A stretch of DNA of 64,000 nt from Providencia alcalifaciens (GCF_020271745.1 NZ_CP084296.1:186001-250000); one strand, 5' to 3'; shown: positions 36,780 through 47,905, numbered from the stretch's first letter. The notes: a model not told the origin generated them from the letters alone. Program-made: numbers and translations.

Positions 36780-39266
36780 TTACACCTTTTCCACTTTAAC
36801 TGCACATTTCTTGTAATCCGTCTCTTTCGATAGCGGATCCGTTGCATCCAGAGTGAGGTTATTCACTAACTGAGATGCATCGAAGAATGCCATATAAATC
36901 AAACCTTTCGGTGGACGGTTACGGCCACGAGTTTCCACGGTTGAGATCACTTCACCACGGCGAGAAAGCACTTTCACTTTATCTCCACGGCGCAAGTCTT
37001 TCGCTTTCGCATCCAGCGGGTTCATAAACACGACGGACTCAGGGAATGCACGGTGCAACTCAGGCACACGGCGAGTCATACTGCCGGTATGCCAATGCTC
37101 AAGGACACGCCCTGTGGATAGCCATAAATCGTATTCTGCATCTGGGACTTCTGCAGCGGGTTCAAATGGCAGTGCAAAAATTACCGCTTTACCATCTGGC
37201 TTGCCGTAGAATTGATAACCCTGTCCCGCTTTTACGTAAGGGTCATTACCTTCGCTGTAGCGCCATTGCGTTTCTTTACCATCCACAACTGGCCAGCGGA
37301 TACCGCGAGCTTTGTGGTATGCATCGAAATCCGCTAAGTCATGACCATGACCGCGGCCGAAACTTGCATACTCTTCAAATAGCCCTTTTTGCAGGTAGAA
37401 GCCGAGTTCACGGGATTCATCATTCAGTTGGTCAGCAGCCAGTTCTGTAATCGGGAATTTGGTCACCGCCTCGTTAGCAAACAGAATGTCGTATAGCGTT
37501 TTTCCACGATATTCTGGTTTCTTCGCTAATAACTCTTCCGGCCAAACGTCTTCCGCTTTGAAGCGGCGAGAGAACAGTACCATCTGCATTAAGTCAGATT
37601 TAGCTTCCCCTGGTGCGGGCACTTGCTGACGCCAGAATTGTGTACGGCGCTCTGCGTTACCGAATGCCCCTTCTTTTTCTACCCACATCGCTGTCGGTAA
37701 AATCAGGTCAGCAGACAGTGCGCTGACAGTTGGGTATGGGTCTGAAACCACGATAAAATTACGTGGGTCACGCCAGCCCGGCATACGCTCTTCATTGATA
37801 TTTGGGCCCGCCTGCATATTGTTATTGCACATCACCCAGTAGAAATTGAGCTTGCCATCTTTTAATGCGCGGTCTTGAGCAACAGCGTGTAATCCCACTT
37901 TTTCTGGAATAGTTCCCGCTGGTAATTTCCAAACGTTTTCCACTTTTTCACGGTGTTTTTCGTTGGTGACCACCATGTCGGCAGGTAAACGGTGAGAGAA
38001 AGTCCCCACTTCACGTGCAGTACCGCAGGCTGACGGCTGACCCGTTAAGGAGAACGGCCCACAACCTGGCTGAGAAATTTTACCGGTCAATAAGTGCAGG
38101 TTATACGCCAAGTTATTCGCCCAGACGCCACGAGTGTGCTGGTTGAAGCCCATTGTCCAGTAGGAAACCACTTTCACGTTAGGATCTGCATACAGCTTAG
38201 CTAACGCTTCTAACTGATCTTTCGGAACACCCGTCATTTCAGCGGTTTTATCGAGGGTATATTCCGCAACAAACGCTTTGTACTCTTCGAATGTCATTGG
38301 GTCAGACGCATCTGAACCTGGGTTCTTCGCCTTCTGCTCTAAAGGATGGGTTGGACGTAAACCATAACCAATATCAGTAACCCCACGACGTAAATTAACG
38401 TGTTTATCAAGGAAGTCCTGATTCACCGCATTGTTTTGAATAATGTAGTTAGCGATGTAGTTGAGGATCACTAAGTCTGATTGCGGCGTAAAGACAATGC
38501 CGTTATCCGCTAATTCGAAGCTACGGTGTTTAAATGTAGACAGTACAGCGACACGAACATCAGGGTTAGATAGACGACGGTTGGTGATACGCGACCATAA
38601 AATTGGGTGCATTTCCGCCATGTTCGAACCCCACAGCACGAAAGCATCTGCATGTTCGATATCATCGTAACAGCCCATCGGTTCATCCATACCAAAGGTA
38701 CGCATAAAGCCGACAACCGCCGATGCCATACAGTGACGCGCATTTGGGTCTAAGTTGTTTGAACGGAAGCCACCTTTAAATAGTTTGGATGCGGCATAAC
38801 CTTCCCAAACCGTCCACTGACCGGAACCAAACATTCCGATACCTTCAGGGCCTTTCTCTTTGAGGGTGGTTTTGACTTTCTCTTCCATCACATCAAAGGC
38901 TTTTTCCCATGTAATTGGGGTAAATTCACCGTTTTTATCGTACTCACCGTCTTTCATACGCAGGAGTGGTTGAGTTAAACGGTCTTTTCCGTACATGATT
39001 TTTGGTAGGAAATAGCCTTTAATGCAGTTCAAACCACGGTTAACAGGGGCTTCAGGGTCACCTTGGCTCGCGACGATACGCCCGTTTTGCGTTCCAACTA
39101 AGACCCCACAACCTGTACCGCAGAAACGGCAAGGTGCTTTATCCCATTTAATACTTTCTTGCTGACCAACCACTGCTTTCGCAATACTTGGTACGCCAAC
39201 GCCTGCCGCCGCAGCAGCGGCCGCTATCGCATTGGCTTTCATAAAGCTACGACGACTGAGTTTCAT
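36780..39266 (-). CDS. napA: periplasmic nitrate reductase catalytic subunit NapA
   Basis: 828 aa, the same length as E. coli. Twin-arginine leader (RRSFMKANA), N-terminal [4Fe-4S] motif [13 protein letters not shown], and the Mo-ligand cysteine in [12 protein letters not shown]. Binds bis-MGD and reduces nitrate to nitrite in the periplasm. Overlaps napD by 4 nt. Confidence 0.98.
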   Translation of the reverse strand: MKLSRRSFMKANAIAAAAAAAGVGVPSIAKAVVGQQESIKWDKAPCRFCGTGCGVLVGTQNGRIVASQGDPEAPVNRGLNCIKGYFLPKIMYGKDRLTQPLLRMKDGEYDKNGEFTPITWEKAFDVMEEKVKTTLKEKGPEGIGMFGSGQWTVWEGYAASKLFKGGFRSNNLDPNARHCMASAVVGFMRTFGMDEPMGCYDDIEHADAFVLWGSNMAEMHPILWSRITNRRLSNPDVRVAVLSTFKHRSFELADNGIVFTPQSDLVILNYIANYIIQNNAVNQDFLDKHVNLRRGVTDIGYGLRPTHPLEQKAKNPGSDASDPMTFEEYKAFVAEYTLDKTAEMTGVPKDQLEALAKLYADPNVKVVSYWTMGFNQHTRGVWANNLAYNLHLLTGKISQPGCGPFSLTGQPSACGTAREVGTFSHRLPADMVVTNEKHREKVENVWKLPAGTIPEKVGLHAVAQDRALKDGKLNFYWVMCNNNMQAGPNINEERMPGWRDPRNFIVVSDPYPTVSALSADLILPTAMWVEKEGAFGNAERRTQFWRQQVPAPGEAKSDLMQMVLFSRRFKAEDVWPEELLAKKPEYRGKTLYDILFANEAVTKFPITELAADQLNDESRELGFYLQKGLFEEYASFGRGHGHDLADFDAYHKARGIRWPVVDGKETQWRYSEGNDPYVKAGQGYQFYGKPDGKAVIFALPFEPAAEVPDAEYDLWLSTGRVLEHWHTGSMTRRVPELHRAFPESVVFMNPLDAKAKDLRRGDKVKVLSRRGEVISTVETRGRNRPPKGLIYMAFFDASQLVNNLTLDATDPLSKETDYKKCAVKVEKV

Positions 39267-39526
39267 ACTTTTTCCTCACATTGCTCATCCTGCTGGTGAT
39301 AAACCAGTGAAACATCCAATACACCATCGATATCACGAATAAAATCGATAGTATCTAAAAGCGTTTTACTGTCTTCCCCTTCCACAACCACAATTAACTT
39401 GCCATTTTCAGGGGAGGAAATAGCCACTTCGCAGTTAGGTTGTTTCGCTAATTTTTTGGTTACAGCGGAAATGCGTTCACTTTTGACTTGAACAATCAAA
39501 CTGCAAACTTGCCAGTTATTGTGCAT
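39263..39526 (-). CDS. napD: NapA signal-peptide chaperone NapD
   Basis: 87 aa ferredoxin-fold protein that binds the NapA twin-arginine leader until cofactor insertion is done. It starts [15 protein letters not shown] as in E. coli; the frame is open further up to 39604, but that extension lies inside napF. Confidence 0.95.
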   Translation of the reverse strand: MHNNWQVCSLIVQVKSERISAVTKKLAKQPNCEVAISSPENGKLIVVVEGEDSKTLLDTIDFIRDIDGVLDVSLVYHQQDEQCEEKV

Positions 39527-40007
39527 CTTCATGCTCCATGGTAATGGCTGATACAGGACATCCCGCGACACATGCGCCACAACCTGTACAACCCTGCATA
39601 TCAATATTTGGCTGGTAAATACCGGCCAGTGATGGACGAAAGGCGATCACTTGAGGTTCACAACTGTCTTCACAACGGCGACATTCAATCGATTTGTACG
39701 CCAGACAGTGTTGCCCAATGGCAATCTTGATATTCCAAGGCTGGGTATTTTGAGGAAGGAATATAGGCTCAGGACAGGCCTCTGCACATGCATAACAGAA
39801 TGTGCATTCACCACGCTGAAAATCGACCATGGGATAGCCACCAGGACCCGGTTGCAAAATTGCCGTTTCGCAACTCGCGATACACTGGTTACAACGCGTG
39901 CACTGTTCAATAAAATGTGCCTCACTACCACTCCATGGTGGTCGAATTACGGGTGCAGTATTACGCCAAGCCCCCGTTAAAACTCCCCGACGAGTGATAT
40001 CAACCAT
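39516..40007 (-). CDS. napF: ferredoxin-type protein NapF
   Basis: 163 aa cytoplasmic iron-sulfur protein with four Cys clusters (CTRCNQCIASC, CTFCYACAEAC, CRRCEDSC, CTGCGACVAGC). It interacts with NapA and may help FeS maturation. ATG 40007 has AAGGAA; an upstream frame to 40031 has none. First gene of napFDAGHBC. Confidence 0.95.
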   Translation of the reverse strand: MVDITRRGVLTGAWRNTAPVIRPPWSGSEAHFIEQCTRCNQCIASCETAILQPGPGGYPMVDFQRGECTFCYACAEACPEPIFLPQNTQPWNIKIAIGQHCLAYKSIECRRCEDSCEPQVIAFRPSLAGIYQPNIDMQGCTGCGACVAGCPVSAITMEHEDAQ

Positions 40008-40118
40008 GTTTATTTCCTTTACATTGCCCAACCAAAAATTGCTAAAAGAGACTGATAAACCGCACTTTTTATATGATTATTTATAGTCGATATTAATTAG
40101 CTAACTATCAAAAATACA

Positions 40119-40134
40119 TACTACCTAGTAGGTA
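40119..40134 (-). promoter_or_regulatory. NarP/NarL 7-2-7 site upstream of napF
   Basis: TACTACC - TA - GTAGGTA forms an inverted pair of heptamers. On the appropriate strands they read TACTACC (5/7) and TACCTAC (6/7) against TACYYMT. It lies about 112 bp from the napF ATG. NarP activates nap in E. coli through such a 7-2-7 site. Confidence 0.55.
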
Positions 40135-40484
40135 AACTAACTTTTTGCATTCTTATAAAGAAAATAGCCATTCTTTGACGTTTCACATCAAAAACACAGT
40201 ATAAATATTGAGAAATGCAGATATAAGGTCGTTTTATAATTATTCATTAACATTTCATAAATATGAAATACGAATTTAAACCTTATTTTTAATAGTCAAA
40301 TTTATAATTAATGAAAACATATACCACTAAAGTAGTATATCATGAGCACTTTTACAAAAAACTATATTTACTTTTTTTGATTTTACGCACGTTTTAATTT
40401 AAAAATTAACCAATTTATTTATTCATCATATTGGTAAAAATACAATTTACCATAAATATCATTAAGATAATAAAAAAACCAAAA

Positions 40485-40503
40485 GAAAATGATAATCATT
40501 ACT
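40485..40503. promoter_or_regulatory. Fur-like box
   Basis: GAAAATGATAATCATTACT matches the 19-bp Fur consensus at 16 positions. It is central in the nap-nrf intergenic region and could act on either direction. Confidence 0.55.
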
Positions 40504-40621
40504 ATTTGATGATTGAATCCATATTATTTTTTAAAAATTAAAATTTAATATTTTTTTATTTAGTCAATTTTCTCCATTTTTATTATTTTCCATCGATTAA
40601 AAAGTAAACTCATTTTAATTA

Positions 40622-40663
40622 TTGATCAAAGACAATATTTTTTGTGTGGTTTTTTGCTAATTA
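40622..40663 (+). promoter_or_regulatory. nrfA promoter with FNR-like box
   Basis: TTGATCAAAGACAA (40622-40635) resembles TTGAT-N4-ATCAA. A -10-like TAATTA at 40658-40663 places the start near 40670, so the FNR centre is at about -41.5, the usual class II position. Confidence 0.55.
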
Positions 40664-40764
40664 TATAAGTTGGCAATTGTCTGATAGCAATAGTGCGATT
40701 GTTATCAAATATAAAAATAAATACAGCTAATGGGATGGCTGGCTGAAAAACACTCGAGGCCCTT

Positions 40765-42198
40765 ATGGCAAAGATAAGAAATAATGCACTGCATTTACTG
40801 AGTGTGTTTGTAGGGATATTTCTATTTACCTCTGTACAGGCACAAACTCCAACAACAGATTCCACATCAACCATCAACGCTCGAAACGAAACGTTTGAAG
40901 CGGCGCACCCTGATCAATACCATTCATGGCGAGCAACTTCAGAACAATCACAACGAGAAGATGCACTGGATGAAGATCCTCGCCTTGTCATCTTATGGGC
41001 AGGGTATCCATTCTCTCGTGACTACAATAAACCTCGTGGTCACGCCTACGCGATTATCGATGTTCGTGAAACACTGCGAACAGGTGCGCCCAAAAATGCT
41101 GAAGACGGTCCTCTTCCTATGGCGTGTTGGAGCTGTAAAAGCCCTGACGTTGCTCGATTAATTCAGGAACATGGGGAAGATGGCTACTTCAAAGGCAAAT
41201 GGGCAAAAGGCGGCCCTGAAGTTGTCAACGTATTGGGTTGTGCGGATTGCCACAAAACAGACTCCCCTGAGTTTGCCAAAGGTAAGCCTGAACTCACTCT
41301 ATCTCGCCCGTACGCTGAGCGTGCCATGGAAGTCATTGGCAAACCATTCGATAAAGCGAGCCGCTTCGACCAACAATCTATGGTGTGCGGTCAATGCCAC
41401 GTTGAATACTATTTTTCTGGCGAAACCAAATCGGTGAAATTCCCTTGGGATAACGGCACCAAAGTCGAAGATATGGAAGTGTACTACGACAATATTGGGT
41501 TCTCTGACTGGACAAACTCCCTATCTAAAACCCCAATGATTAAAGCCCAACACCCTGAATATGAAACTTGGAGCGCGGGTATCCACGGCAAAAACAATGT
41601 GACCTGTATCGACTGTCATATGCCGAAACTGCAAAACGAAAAAGGGGAACTGTATACCAGTCATAAAATCGGCAATCCGTTCGATAACTTCGAACAGACT
41701 TGCAGCAGTTGCCACACACAAAGCAAAGAGCAGCTGCAAAGCGTCGTTGCTGAGCGTAAAAAAGCTATCCAAGAGATGAAAATCAAAGTGGAAGATCAGT
41801 TAGTGCGCGCTCACTTTGAAGCTAAAGCAGCTTGGGATGCGGGTGCAACCGATGCTGAAATGAAAGATATCCTCGCAGATATCCGTCATGCACAGTGGCG
41901 TTGGGATTTATCTATCGCGTCACACGGTATCCACATGCATGCCCCAGATGAAGGGTTACGTATGCTGGGTGGTGCAATGGATAAAGCTGCAGATGCCCGT
42001 GCCAAACTGGCCCGTTTACTGGGTTCAAAAGGCATTACGCATGAAATAGCAATCCCGGATATCTCCACTAAAGATAAAGCGCAGCAAGCCATCGGCTTGG
42101 ATATGCAGAAAATTAATGCTGAAAAACAAGAGTTTTTAAAGACTGTGGTACCTGAATGGGATGCACAGGCACGTAAAAACGACCTGTTAGCCAAATAA
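40765..42198 (+). CDS. nrfA: pentahaem cytochrome c552 nitrite reductase
   Basis: 477 aa. Signal peptide, then the catalytic haem site CWSCK (C121-K125) and four CxxCH sites (CADCH, CGQCH, CIDCH, CSSCH). Reduces nitrite to ammonium with six electrons in the periplasm; also reduces NO. The lysine-ligated haem needs the NrfEFG lyase encoded downstream. Confidence 0.98.
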   Translation: MAKIRNNALHLLSVFVGIFLFTSVQAQTPTTDSTSTINARNETFEAAHPDQYHSWRATSEQSQREDALDEDPRLVILWAGYPFSRDYNKPRGHAYAIIDVRETLRTGAPKNAEDGPLPMACWSCKSPDVARLIQEHGEDGYFKGKWAKGGPEVVNVLGCADCHKTDSPEFAKGKPELTLSRPYAERAMEVIGKPFDKASRFDQQSMVCGQCHVEYYFSGETKSVKFPWDNGTKVEDMEVYYDNIGFSDWTNSLSKTPMIKAQHPEYETWSAGIHGKNNVTCIDCHMPKLQNEKGELYTSHKIGNPFDNFEQTCSSCHTQSKEQLQSVVAERKKAIQEMKIKVEDQLVRAHFEAKAAWDAGATDAEMKDILADIRHAQWRWDLSIASHGIHMHAPDEGLRMLGGAMDKAADARAKLARLLGSKGITHEIAIPDISTKDKAQQAIGLDMQKINAEKQEFLKTVVPEWDAQARKNDLLAK

Positions 42199-42203
42199 CC
42201 ACT

Positions 42204-42223
42204 CACCCCAGTTCACTGGGGTG
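42204..42223 (+). terminator. nrfA-nrfB intergenic hairpin
   Basis: Perfect 8-bp stem CACCCCAG / CTGGGGTG with loop TTCA directly after the nrfA stop. It has no T-tract. It more probably stabilises the nrfA message or causes partial attenuation than full termination. Confidence 0.5.
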
Positions 42224-42243
42224 CGATAACCAATGGAGTGAAT

Positions 42244-42816
42244 ATGAGCGTACTACGTTCGTTATTAACTGCTGGGGTGCTGGCGTCAGGCTTGTTATGG
42301 GCAATATCCGCGTCGGCAACACCACAAATGGCTGAAGAAGCTAGCAAAGACGGTCGTTGGCAAGTTACGCAGCAGCGTAATCCAGACAATGCTTGCCTTG
42401 ATTGCCATAAACCCGATAAAGAAGGGATGCATGGCACCCATGCTGAGGTCATCAACCCGAATAATAATTTGCCAGTGACGTGTACCAATTGTCATGGTAA
42501 ACCGGGCCCAAATCACCGTGAAGGCATTAAAGATGTCATGCGGTTTAATGACCCGATGTACAGTGTGGAACAACAAAATAGCGTCTGTCTATCTTGCCAC
42601 TTACCTGAACAGCTGCAAAAAGCATTTTGGCCACACGATGTTCACGTGGCCAAAGTGGCTTGTGCGAGTTGTCATGACCTCCATCCTAAGCAAGACACCA
42701 TGAAAGTGCTGAATGATAAAGGTAAGGTCAAAATCTGTGTAGATTGTCACTCAGATCAGCGAGATAACCCGAACTTTAACCCAGCTGCGGTGAATGTTCT
42801 TAAGGAGCAGCCATGA
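42244..42816 (+). CDS. nrfB: pentahaem electron carrier NrfB
   Basis: 190 aa with a signal peptide and five CxxCH motifs (CLDCH, CTNCH, CLSCH, CASCH, CVDCH). It passes electrons from NrfCD to NrfA. ATG 42244 with GGAG five bases upstream is chosen over GTG 42238. The end overlaps nrfC by 4 nt. Confidence 0.96.
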   Translation: MSVLRSLLTAGVLASGLLWAISASATPQMAEEASKDGRWQVTQQRNPDNACLDCHKPDKEGMHGTHAEVINPNNNLPVTCTNCHGKPGPNHREGIKDVMRFNDPMYSVEQQNSVCLSCHLPEQLQKAFWPHDVHVAKVACASCHDLHPKQDTMKVLNDKGKVKICVDCHSDQRDNPNFNPAAVNVLKEQP

Positions 42817-43484
42817 GTTGTTCTCGTCGTCAATTCATTATCTATTCGGGCGCACTGGCGGCGGTAGGCGGTGTGGCGGGGCATTCCCTCGCCAATACCA
42901 TGAAAGTTGACGGGGTGCGGTATGGCATGATCCACGATGAAACACTGTGTATCGGCTGTACCGCCTGTATGGATGCATGTCGGGAAGTCAACCAAGTTCC
43001 TGAAGGCGTATCACGCCTAACGATTATTCGTAGTGAACCTATCGGTCAATTCCCTGACGTCAAATATCGGTTCTTCCGTCACTCTTGCCAACATTGCGAA
43101 CATGCCCCTTGTGTCGATGTATGCCCTACAGGGGCTTCATTCATTGATAAAACCACGGGGATTGTGGATGTAAACCCCGATCTGTGCGTTGGCTGTCAAT
43201 ACTGTATTGCCGCCTGCCCTTACCGCGTCAGATTTATTCATCCCATCAGCAAAACCGCCGATAAATGCGACTTTTGCCGTAAAACCAATCTCAAAAAAGG
43301 GAAACAACCGGCTTGCGTCGAAGCATGCCCAACCAAAGCGCTGGTGTTTGGTAATTTAGATGATCCAAACAGTGCGGTATCGCTAATGCTGGATGAAAAA
43401 CCGACCTATCGATTCAAAATTGCTCTGGGAACGAAACCCAAAATGTACCGAGTTCCCTTTAAATATGGGGAGGTTAGCCAATGA
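42813..43484 (+). CDS. nrfC: iron-sulfur subunit NrfC
   Basis: 223 aa. Twin-arginine-type leader ([11 protein letters not shown]) and four ferredoxin Cys clusters ([43 protein letters not shown]...CVEACP). Exported partner of NrfD in quinol oxidation. Overlaps both neighbours. Confidence 0.96.
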   Translation: MSCSRRQFIIYSGALAAVGGVAGHSLANTMKVDGVRYGMIHDETLCIGCTACMDACREVNQVPEGVSRLTIIRSEPIGQFPDVKYRFFRHSCQHCEHAPCVDVCPTGASFIDKTTGIVDVNPDLCVGCQYCIAACPYRVRFIHPISKTADKCDFCRKTNLKKGKQPACVEACPTKALVFGNLDDPNSAVSLMLDEKPTYRFKIALGTKPKMYRVPFKYGEVSQ

Positions 43485-44437
43485 CAACCACTTCAGCTTT
43501 TCATTTTGAGTCGTTAGTCTGGGACTGGCCTATCGCTGTTTACCTGTTTTTGATTGGTATCTCTGCGGGGTTAGTGGTTCTGGCAGTATTGATGCGCCAA
43601 TATGTACCCAATGCTGCCGCCAGCAATAGCACCATCATGCGTACCACGCTAATTTTAGCACCGACCACCATTATTCTCGGTTTACTGATCCTCATTTTCC
43701 ACTTAACTCGTCCATGGACGTTCTGGAAATTGATGTTTCACTACAGCCCAACCTCAGTGATGTCCATGGGGGTGATGCTGTTCCAAGTTTACATGGCAGT
43801 GTTAGTGGTTTGGCTGGCTAAAATTTATGAGCAGGAACTCATCCAACTGCAACAAAAATGGCTACCAAAGCTAACGATGGTGCCTCGCGTTTTAGGTTGG
43901 CTAAGTCGCATCATGCGCGGGTTAGATATTGCTATGCTAGTCTTAGCAGTATTACTGGGAGCTTATACGGGATTCTTGTTATCGGCCCTCAAATCCTATC
44001 CGTTCTTGAACAACCCAATATTACCGGCTTTATTCCTCTTTTCGGGAATTTCGTCGGGACTGGCGGTGAGTTTACTGGCGGTAGTCCTGCGCTATCGCAA
44101 AAATGTTCATAACCCTGAAACGGTCTTTTTACACCGCGTAGAAAGCTTCGTCGTCTGGTTAGAGATATTTTTGCTAGCCGCATTCTTTGTGGGGTTAGCG
44201 CTCGGTGATGATGGCAAACTGCGTTCGTTAATTGCGGCATTAGGCGGCGGTTTCTGGACGTGGTGGTTCTGGCTTGGCGTCGTGGGGATTGGATTTGTTA
44301 TTCCCCTTGCGTTGAAAAAATGGCAACAACAAGGTAGCCAAGCTTTTCGAGTTATTGTGGTCAGTGGCGCGAGCTTAATTGGCGTGTTTTTCCTGCGTTT
44401 TTTTGTCCTGTACGCAGGACAACTGACCGTCGCATAA
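43481..44437 (+). CDS. nrfD: membrane quinol dehydrogenase subunit NrfD
   Basis: 318 aa, eight predicted membrane helices, PsrC/NrfD family. Oxidises menaquinol and passes electrons to NrfC. ATG overlaps the nrfC stop. Confidence 0.95.
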   Translation: MTTTSAFHFESLVWDWPIAVYLFLIGISAGLVVLAVLMRQYVPNAAASNSTIMRTTLILAPTTIILGLLILIFHLTRPWTFWKLMFHYSPTSVMSMGVMLFQVYMAVLVVWLAKIYEQELIQLQQKWLPKLTMVPRVLGWLSRIMRGLDIAMLVLAVLLGAYTGFLLSALKSYPFLNNPILPALFLFSGISSGLAVSLLAVVLRYRKNVHNPETVFLHRVESFVVWLEIFLLAAFFVGLALGDDGKLRSLIAALGGGFWTWWFWLGVVGIGFVIPLALKKWQQQGSQAFRVIVVSGASLIGVFFLRFFVLYAGQLTVA

Positions 44438-44460
44438 CCGACTTAGAATAAAGGTGATAC

Positions 44461-46254
44461 TTGGAAATTTTCCTTCCCGAAATAGGGTTTATCAGCTTGC
44501 TACTGGCGCTGTGTATCACCGGCTATCATACCCTATTGGGGTTTATTGGCGTTTTCAGGCACGTCCCGAGGCAAATGTCTCAGGGCGTGCTCTGGACGTC
44601 TTTGCAATTTATTTTTTTATTAACCGCGTTTCTCTGTTTAACCGCCAGCTTTGTTTTCAGTGATTTTTCCGTTATTTATGTGGCCCAGCATAGCCACAGT
44701 TTATCCCCCCTTGTTATCAAAATTGCAGCTGTCTGGGGAGGACACGAGGGTTCACTGCTCCTGTGGGTGCTATTTTTCTCCGGCTGGAGTGCGTTATTTG
44801 CCTGGCGTTATCGCCGCCAAAATAGTCCCTTTTTCCCTTTAACGTTGTGTGTACTGGCTGCTATTTGCACCGTGTTATTGCTGTTTGTTGTGTTCTATTC
44901 CAACCCGTTTGAACGCCTGTTTCCGCCTGCAATTGAAGGCCGCGATCTCAATCCGATGCTGCAACATTGGGGGCTCATTTTACACCCTCCACTACTTTAC
45001 CTTGGTTACAGCGGATTGATGCTAGTGGCAGCAGTAGTGCTTGCGTCATTAATTGCGACACCTACCCTACTTCACGAAAATTCCAGTCAGCCGATTGCTC
45101 AATTGTGTTGGCGCTTTGCGGTGCCAAGTTGGTACATACTTACTAGCGGTATCATCCTCGGTTCCTGGTGGGCATACAGTGAATTGGGTTGGGGAGGATG
45201 GTGGTTTTGGGATCCGGTTGAAAATGCATCCTTACTTCCTTGGCTTTCTGCCACGGCATTACTGCACAGTTTATCTATCACTCGTCGAACAGGACTGTAT
45301 CGCCATTGGAGTCTGTTACTGGCGATTATCACGTTAATTTTAGCGCTGCTCGGTACACTGATTGTCCGCTCTGGGATCTTAGTGTCCGTTCATGCGTTCG
45401 CCTTAGATAACGTGCGTGCTGTTCCACTATTTTTGCTATTTAGCGTTTTAAGCCTTGGTGCTCTGTTTATTTATGGTTGGAAGGCAAAATTCCCCCCTCA
45501 AGAACCCCGGCGCAAAACATCACAAGAAATCTATTTATTACTGACATTGATTTTGTTTACCGTGGTTCTATGTATCGTACTAACTGGCACGTTATATCCG
45601 ATGCTCTATGGCCTATTAGGATTAGGTAAGATCTCAGTAGGCGCCCCCTATTTCAATCAGACGTTATTGCCATTTGGTCTGTTTATGCTGGTGGTGATGG
45701 CCCTTGTCACGCTCAAATATCGCGATATTGCCAAAAAAGATAATCACAAGCCACTTCAACGGCTGTTAATTATTTTACAGCAGAAATTCCCTGCCATTAT
45801 CGCTCACGCAGGGGTTGTTCTGTTCGCCATGGGGATCGCCCTTTCCTCAACACAGAAAGCAGAAATCAGCCAAAATATCGCCGTCGGGCAATCTATCTCA
45901 GTTGGCGGATATCAATTCCAATTTCAGCAATTACAACTGGCAGCTGAATCCAACTACACCACCGAAAAAGCGCTGATCCATGTCAGCAAAAACGTAGACC
46001 AAAACTCAAAAAATGGCTTTGATATTGTGACTGAGCGCCGCCTATATATGGCTCGCCAGCAACTGATGATAGAGCCGGGGATCCACTGGGGATGGTTGCG
46101 TTCTTGGTATGTAGTGCTGGGAGAAAAAACGGGCCCTGAACGCTATGCGATGCGTTTTTATGTGCAAGAAGGCATTCAATGGATTTGGGGTGGTGGATTT
46201 GTGATGTGCTTAGGTGCGCTGATAAGTTGGTTTAGGGGGCGGAAACATGATTAA
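44461..46254 (+). CDS. nrfE: NrfA-specific haem lyase NrfE (CcmF paralogue)
   Basis: 597 aa, many membrane helices, WWD motif [13 protein letters not shown] and conserved His segments as in CcmF ([20 protein letters not shown]). It attaches haem to the CWSCK motif of NrfA. The start appears to be TTG, with AAAGGTGA 4-8 nt upstream; no ATG fits the N-terminus. Overlaps the next gene by 8 nt. Confidence 0.94.
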   Translation: MEIFLPEIGFISLLLALCITGYHTLLGFIGVFRHVPRQMSQGVLWTSLQFIFLLTAFLCLTASFVFSDFSVIYVAQHSHSLSPLVIKIAAVWGGHEGSLLLWVLFFSGWSALFAWRYRRQNSPFFPLTLCVLAAICTVLLLFVVFYSNPFERLFPPAIEGRDLNPMLQHWGLILHPPLLYLGYSGLMLVAAVVLASLIATPTLLHENSSQPIAQLCWRFAVPSWYILTSGIILGSWWAYSELGWGGWWFWDPVENASLLPWLSATALLHSLSITRRTGLYRHWSLLLAIITLILALLGTLIVRSGILVSVHAFALDNVRAVPLFLLFSVLSLGALFIYGWKAKFPPQEPRRKTSQEIYLLLTLILFTVVLCIVLTGTLYPMLYGLLGLGKISVGAPYFNQTLLPFGLFMLVVMALVTLKYRDIAKKDNHKPLQRLLIILQQKFPAIIAHAGVVLFAMGIALSSTQKAEISQNIAVGQSISVGGYQFQFQQLQLAAESNYTTEKALIHVSKNVDQNSKNGFDIVTERRLYMARQQLMIEPGIHWGWLRSWYVVLGEKTGPERYAMRFYVQEGIQWIWGGGFVMCLGALISWFRGRKHD

Positions 46255-47341
46255 AAAAATCGTTACGCTACTCCTACTGCTGTGCTCCTTGAATGCGCAC
46301 GCCCAAATTGTGGATACATGGGTATTTAACTCCAATGAGGAGCAAGAGTTATCCTTGCAGATTGCTTCACAGCTACGTTGCCCGCAATGTCAAAACCAAA
46401 ACTTGTTGGAATCCAATGCGCCTACGGCAGTCAGCATGCGCCATCAAGTCTTTAAAATGGTCTCTGAAGGAAAAAGCGAATCTCAGATTAAACACTATAT
46501 GACCGAGCGTTATGGTGACTTTGTTTTATATAATCCCCCATTAACGCTTAGCACCCTACTATTATGGTTACTTCCCGTATTTGCTGGTCTTTGTATTATC
46601 TTTATTTTATGGAAAACATTAAAAATAAAAAATAGAATTAATCAGCGAGTTATATTATTAGACTCCGCTATTCCATTAATAGAAAAATGCAACCAAGATC
46701 ACTCTGACATCCAGTTATTACCGACTATCAATAATGAAAAAATATTTCACTATTCTCATTGGAATAAAATAAGTAACACCCTTATTGCCATCATAATCTG
46801 CATTATGATAGCGGGCTATTTTTTATTACCGCGATTCCAGTCCACTCTTGACTTGTATCAAAGACAAAATGACCCCATTTTACTTTTTACACCACTGGAG
46901 CGTGAAACGCAGGATCTACAACGTTTACAAGCAGATATCCGTCAATCCCCTGAAAATAGTGAGCTTTGGGCTGTTTTAGGTGAATACTATCTTTATCAAA
47001 ATAGCTATGAAAATGCCTTAATTGCCTATGGCTACGCACTCAAATATCGCGGAGAGAATGCGCAACTCTATGCTGCAATCGCCACCGTGATGTATTATCA
47101 AGCAGGACAAGTGGTTACAAATGATACACAGAAAATGATAGACAAATCATTAAGTCTAGATAAGAATGAAGTCACCGCATTGATGTTATTAGCCTCGGAT
47201 GCCTTTATCAATGCCAACTATACAACGGCGATTAATATCTGGCAAAATTTACTCGATAGTAATAATCCAAGAGTTAATCGCGCTCAAATTATTGAAGCCA
47301 TTCACATGGCTAAATTAATGGAAAATAGAGGAAAACAGTGA
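46247..47341 (+). CDS. nrfF: fused NrfF-NrfG haem lyase accessory protein
   Basis: 364 aa. Signal peptide (~1-19), then a CcmH/NrfF domain with LRCPQCQN (C45, C48) and a membrane segment (~100-118). A second membrane segment (~177-195) leads to a TPR domain like NrfG (ENSELWAVLGEYYLYQNSYE). E. coli encodes these as separate nrfF (~127 aa) and nrfG (~198 aa); here they form one ORF with the CcmH-CcmI layout. Last gene of the nrf operon. Confidence 0.92.
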   Translation: MIKKIVTLLLLLCSLNAHAQIVDTWVFNSNEEQELSLQIASQLRCPQCQNQNLLESNAPTAVSMRHQVFKMVSEGKSESQIKHYMTERYGDFVLYNPPLTLSTLLLWLLPVFAGLCIIFILWKTLKIKNRINQRVILLDSAIPLIEKCNQDHSDIQLLPTINNEKIFHYSHWNKISNTLIAIIICIMIAGYFLLPRFQSTLDLYQRQNDPILLFTPLERETQDLQRLQADIRQSPENSELWAVLGEYYLYQNSYENALIAYGYALKYRGENAQLYAAIATVMYYQAGQVVTNDTQKMIDKSLSLDKNEVTALMLLASDAFINANYTTAINIWQNLLDSNNPRVNRAQIIEAIHMAKLMENRGKQ

Positions 47342-47446
47342 ATAAAAATAATAAAGGCTCCTGAACCTTTATTACCTCGTGGTATCCATAATTTATAAAA
47401 ACAATAATATGTTTATTTATTAAATATAATAGTCTAGAAAAATATC

Positions 47447-47848
47447 ATGACGAATAAGATGCTTTCTATCTTAGTGATTATTCTTATCGCAGGAGGATCA
47501 TTCCTTGCGGGAGTAATAGCTAACTACACACCTGATTTAGATGTTATCAAGAAATCAGAACGGGCAGTGGAAGACCTGTTAAACTTTCCTAAAACCGTCG
47601 AGTTTAAAGATGTGAAATACCATGTCATCAGAGAGACCTCTGACCGTGGTACACTAGGCTACGTTTGTGGTCAAGTTCTGGTATTTGATGCAAAAAATAG
47701 CTATACCTACAAACGTTTTATGGTGAAAACATACCAAAATGAAGATGGTAGAAATATCGTTTCTATTGCCCTATTGGATAGAGATGAAATGGAATTTCCG
47801 CTCGAAGAGTTTAATCACTTGTGGCGTAAAAATTGCCAGAATAGATAA
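47447..47848 (+). CDS. small membrane-anchored protein of unknown function
   Basis: 133 aa. One N-terminal membrane helix (ILVIILIAGGSFLAGVIA), then a soluble part with FKDVKYHV, YVCGQVLVFDAKNSYTYKRF and a late Cys (RKNCQNR). The V-x-C-G-x-V...K-N-S-Y...Y-K-R-F pattern occurs in small secreted or phage-associated hypothetical proteins. Two extracytoplasmic cysteines could form a disulfide. It is 105 bp after nrf, probably separate. Confidence 0.7.
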   Translation: MTNKMLSILVIILIAGGSFLAGVIANYTPDLDVIKKSERAVEDLLNFPKTVEFKDVKYHVIRETSDRGTLGYVCGQVLVFDAKNSYTYKRFMVKTYQNEDGRNIVSIALLDRDEMEFPLEEFNHLWRKNCQNR

Positions 47849-47905
47849 TTATACTTGATTAAATATTATCTATTCCCCACGAAATTAATTATTTTTCTCT
47901 GCGCC

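Larger units (their letters stand above)
40008..40764. other. divergent nap / nrf control region
   Basis: 757 bp of very AT-rich DNA without ORFs. It contains a NarP/NarL-type site near napF, a Fur-like box in the middle, and an FNR-like box near nrfA. A loose FNR half-site TTGATGTGAAACGT (minus strand, 40177-40190) may serve nap. Confidence 0.6.
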
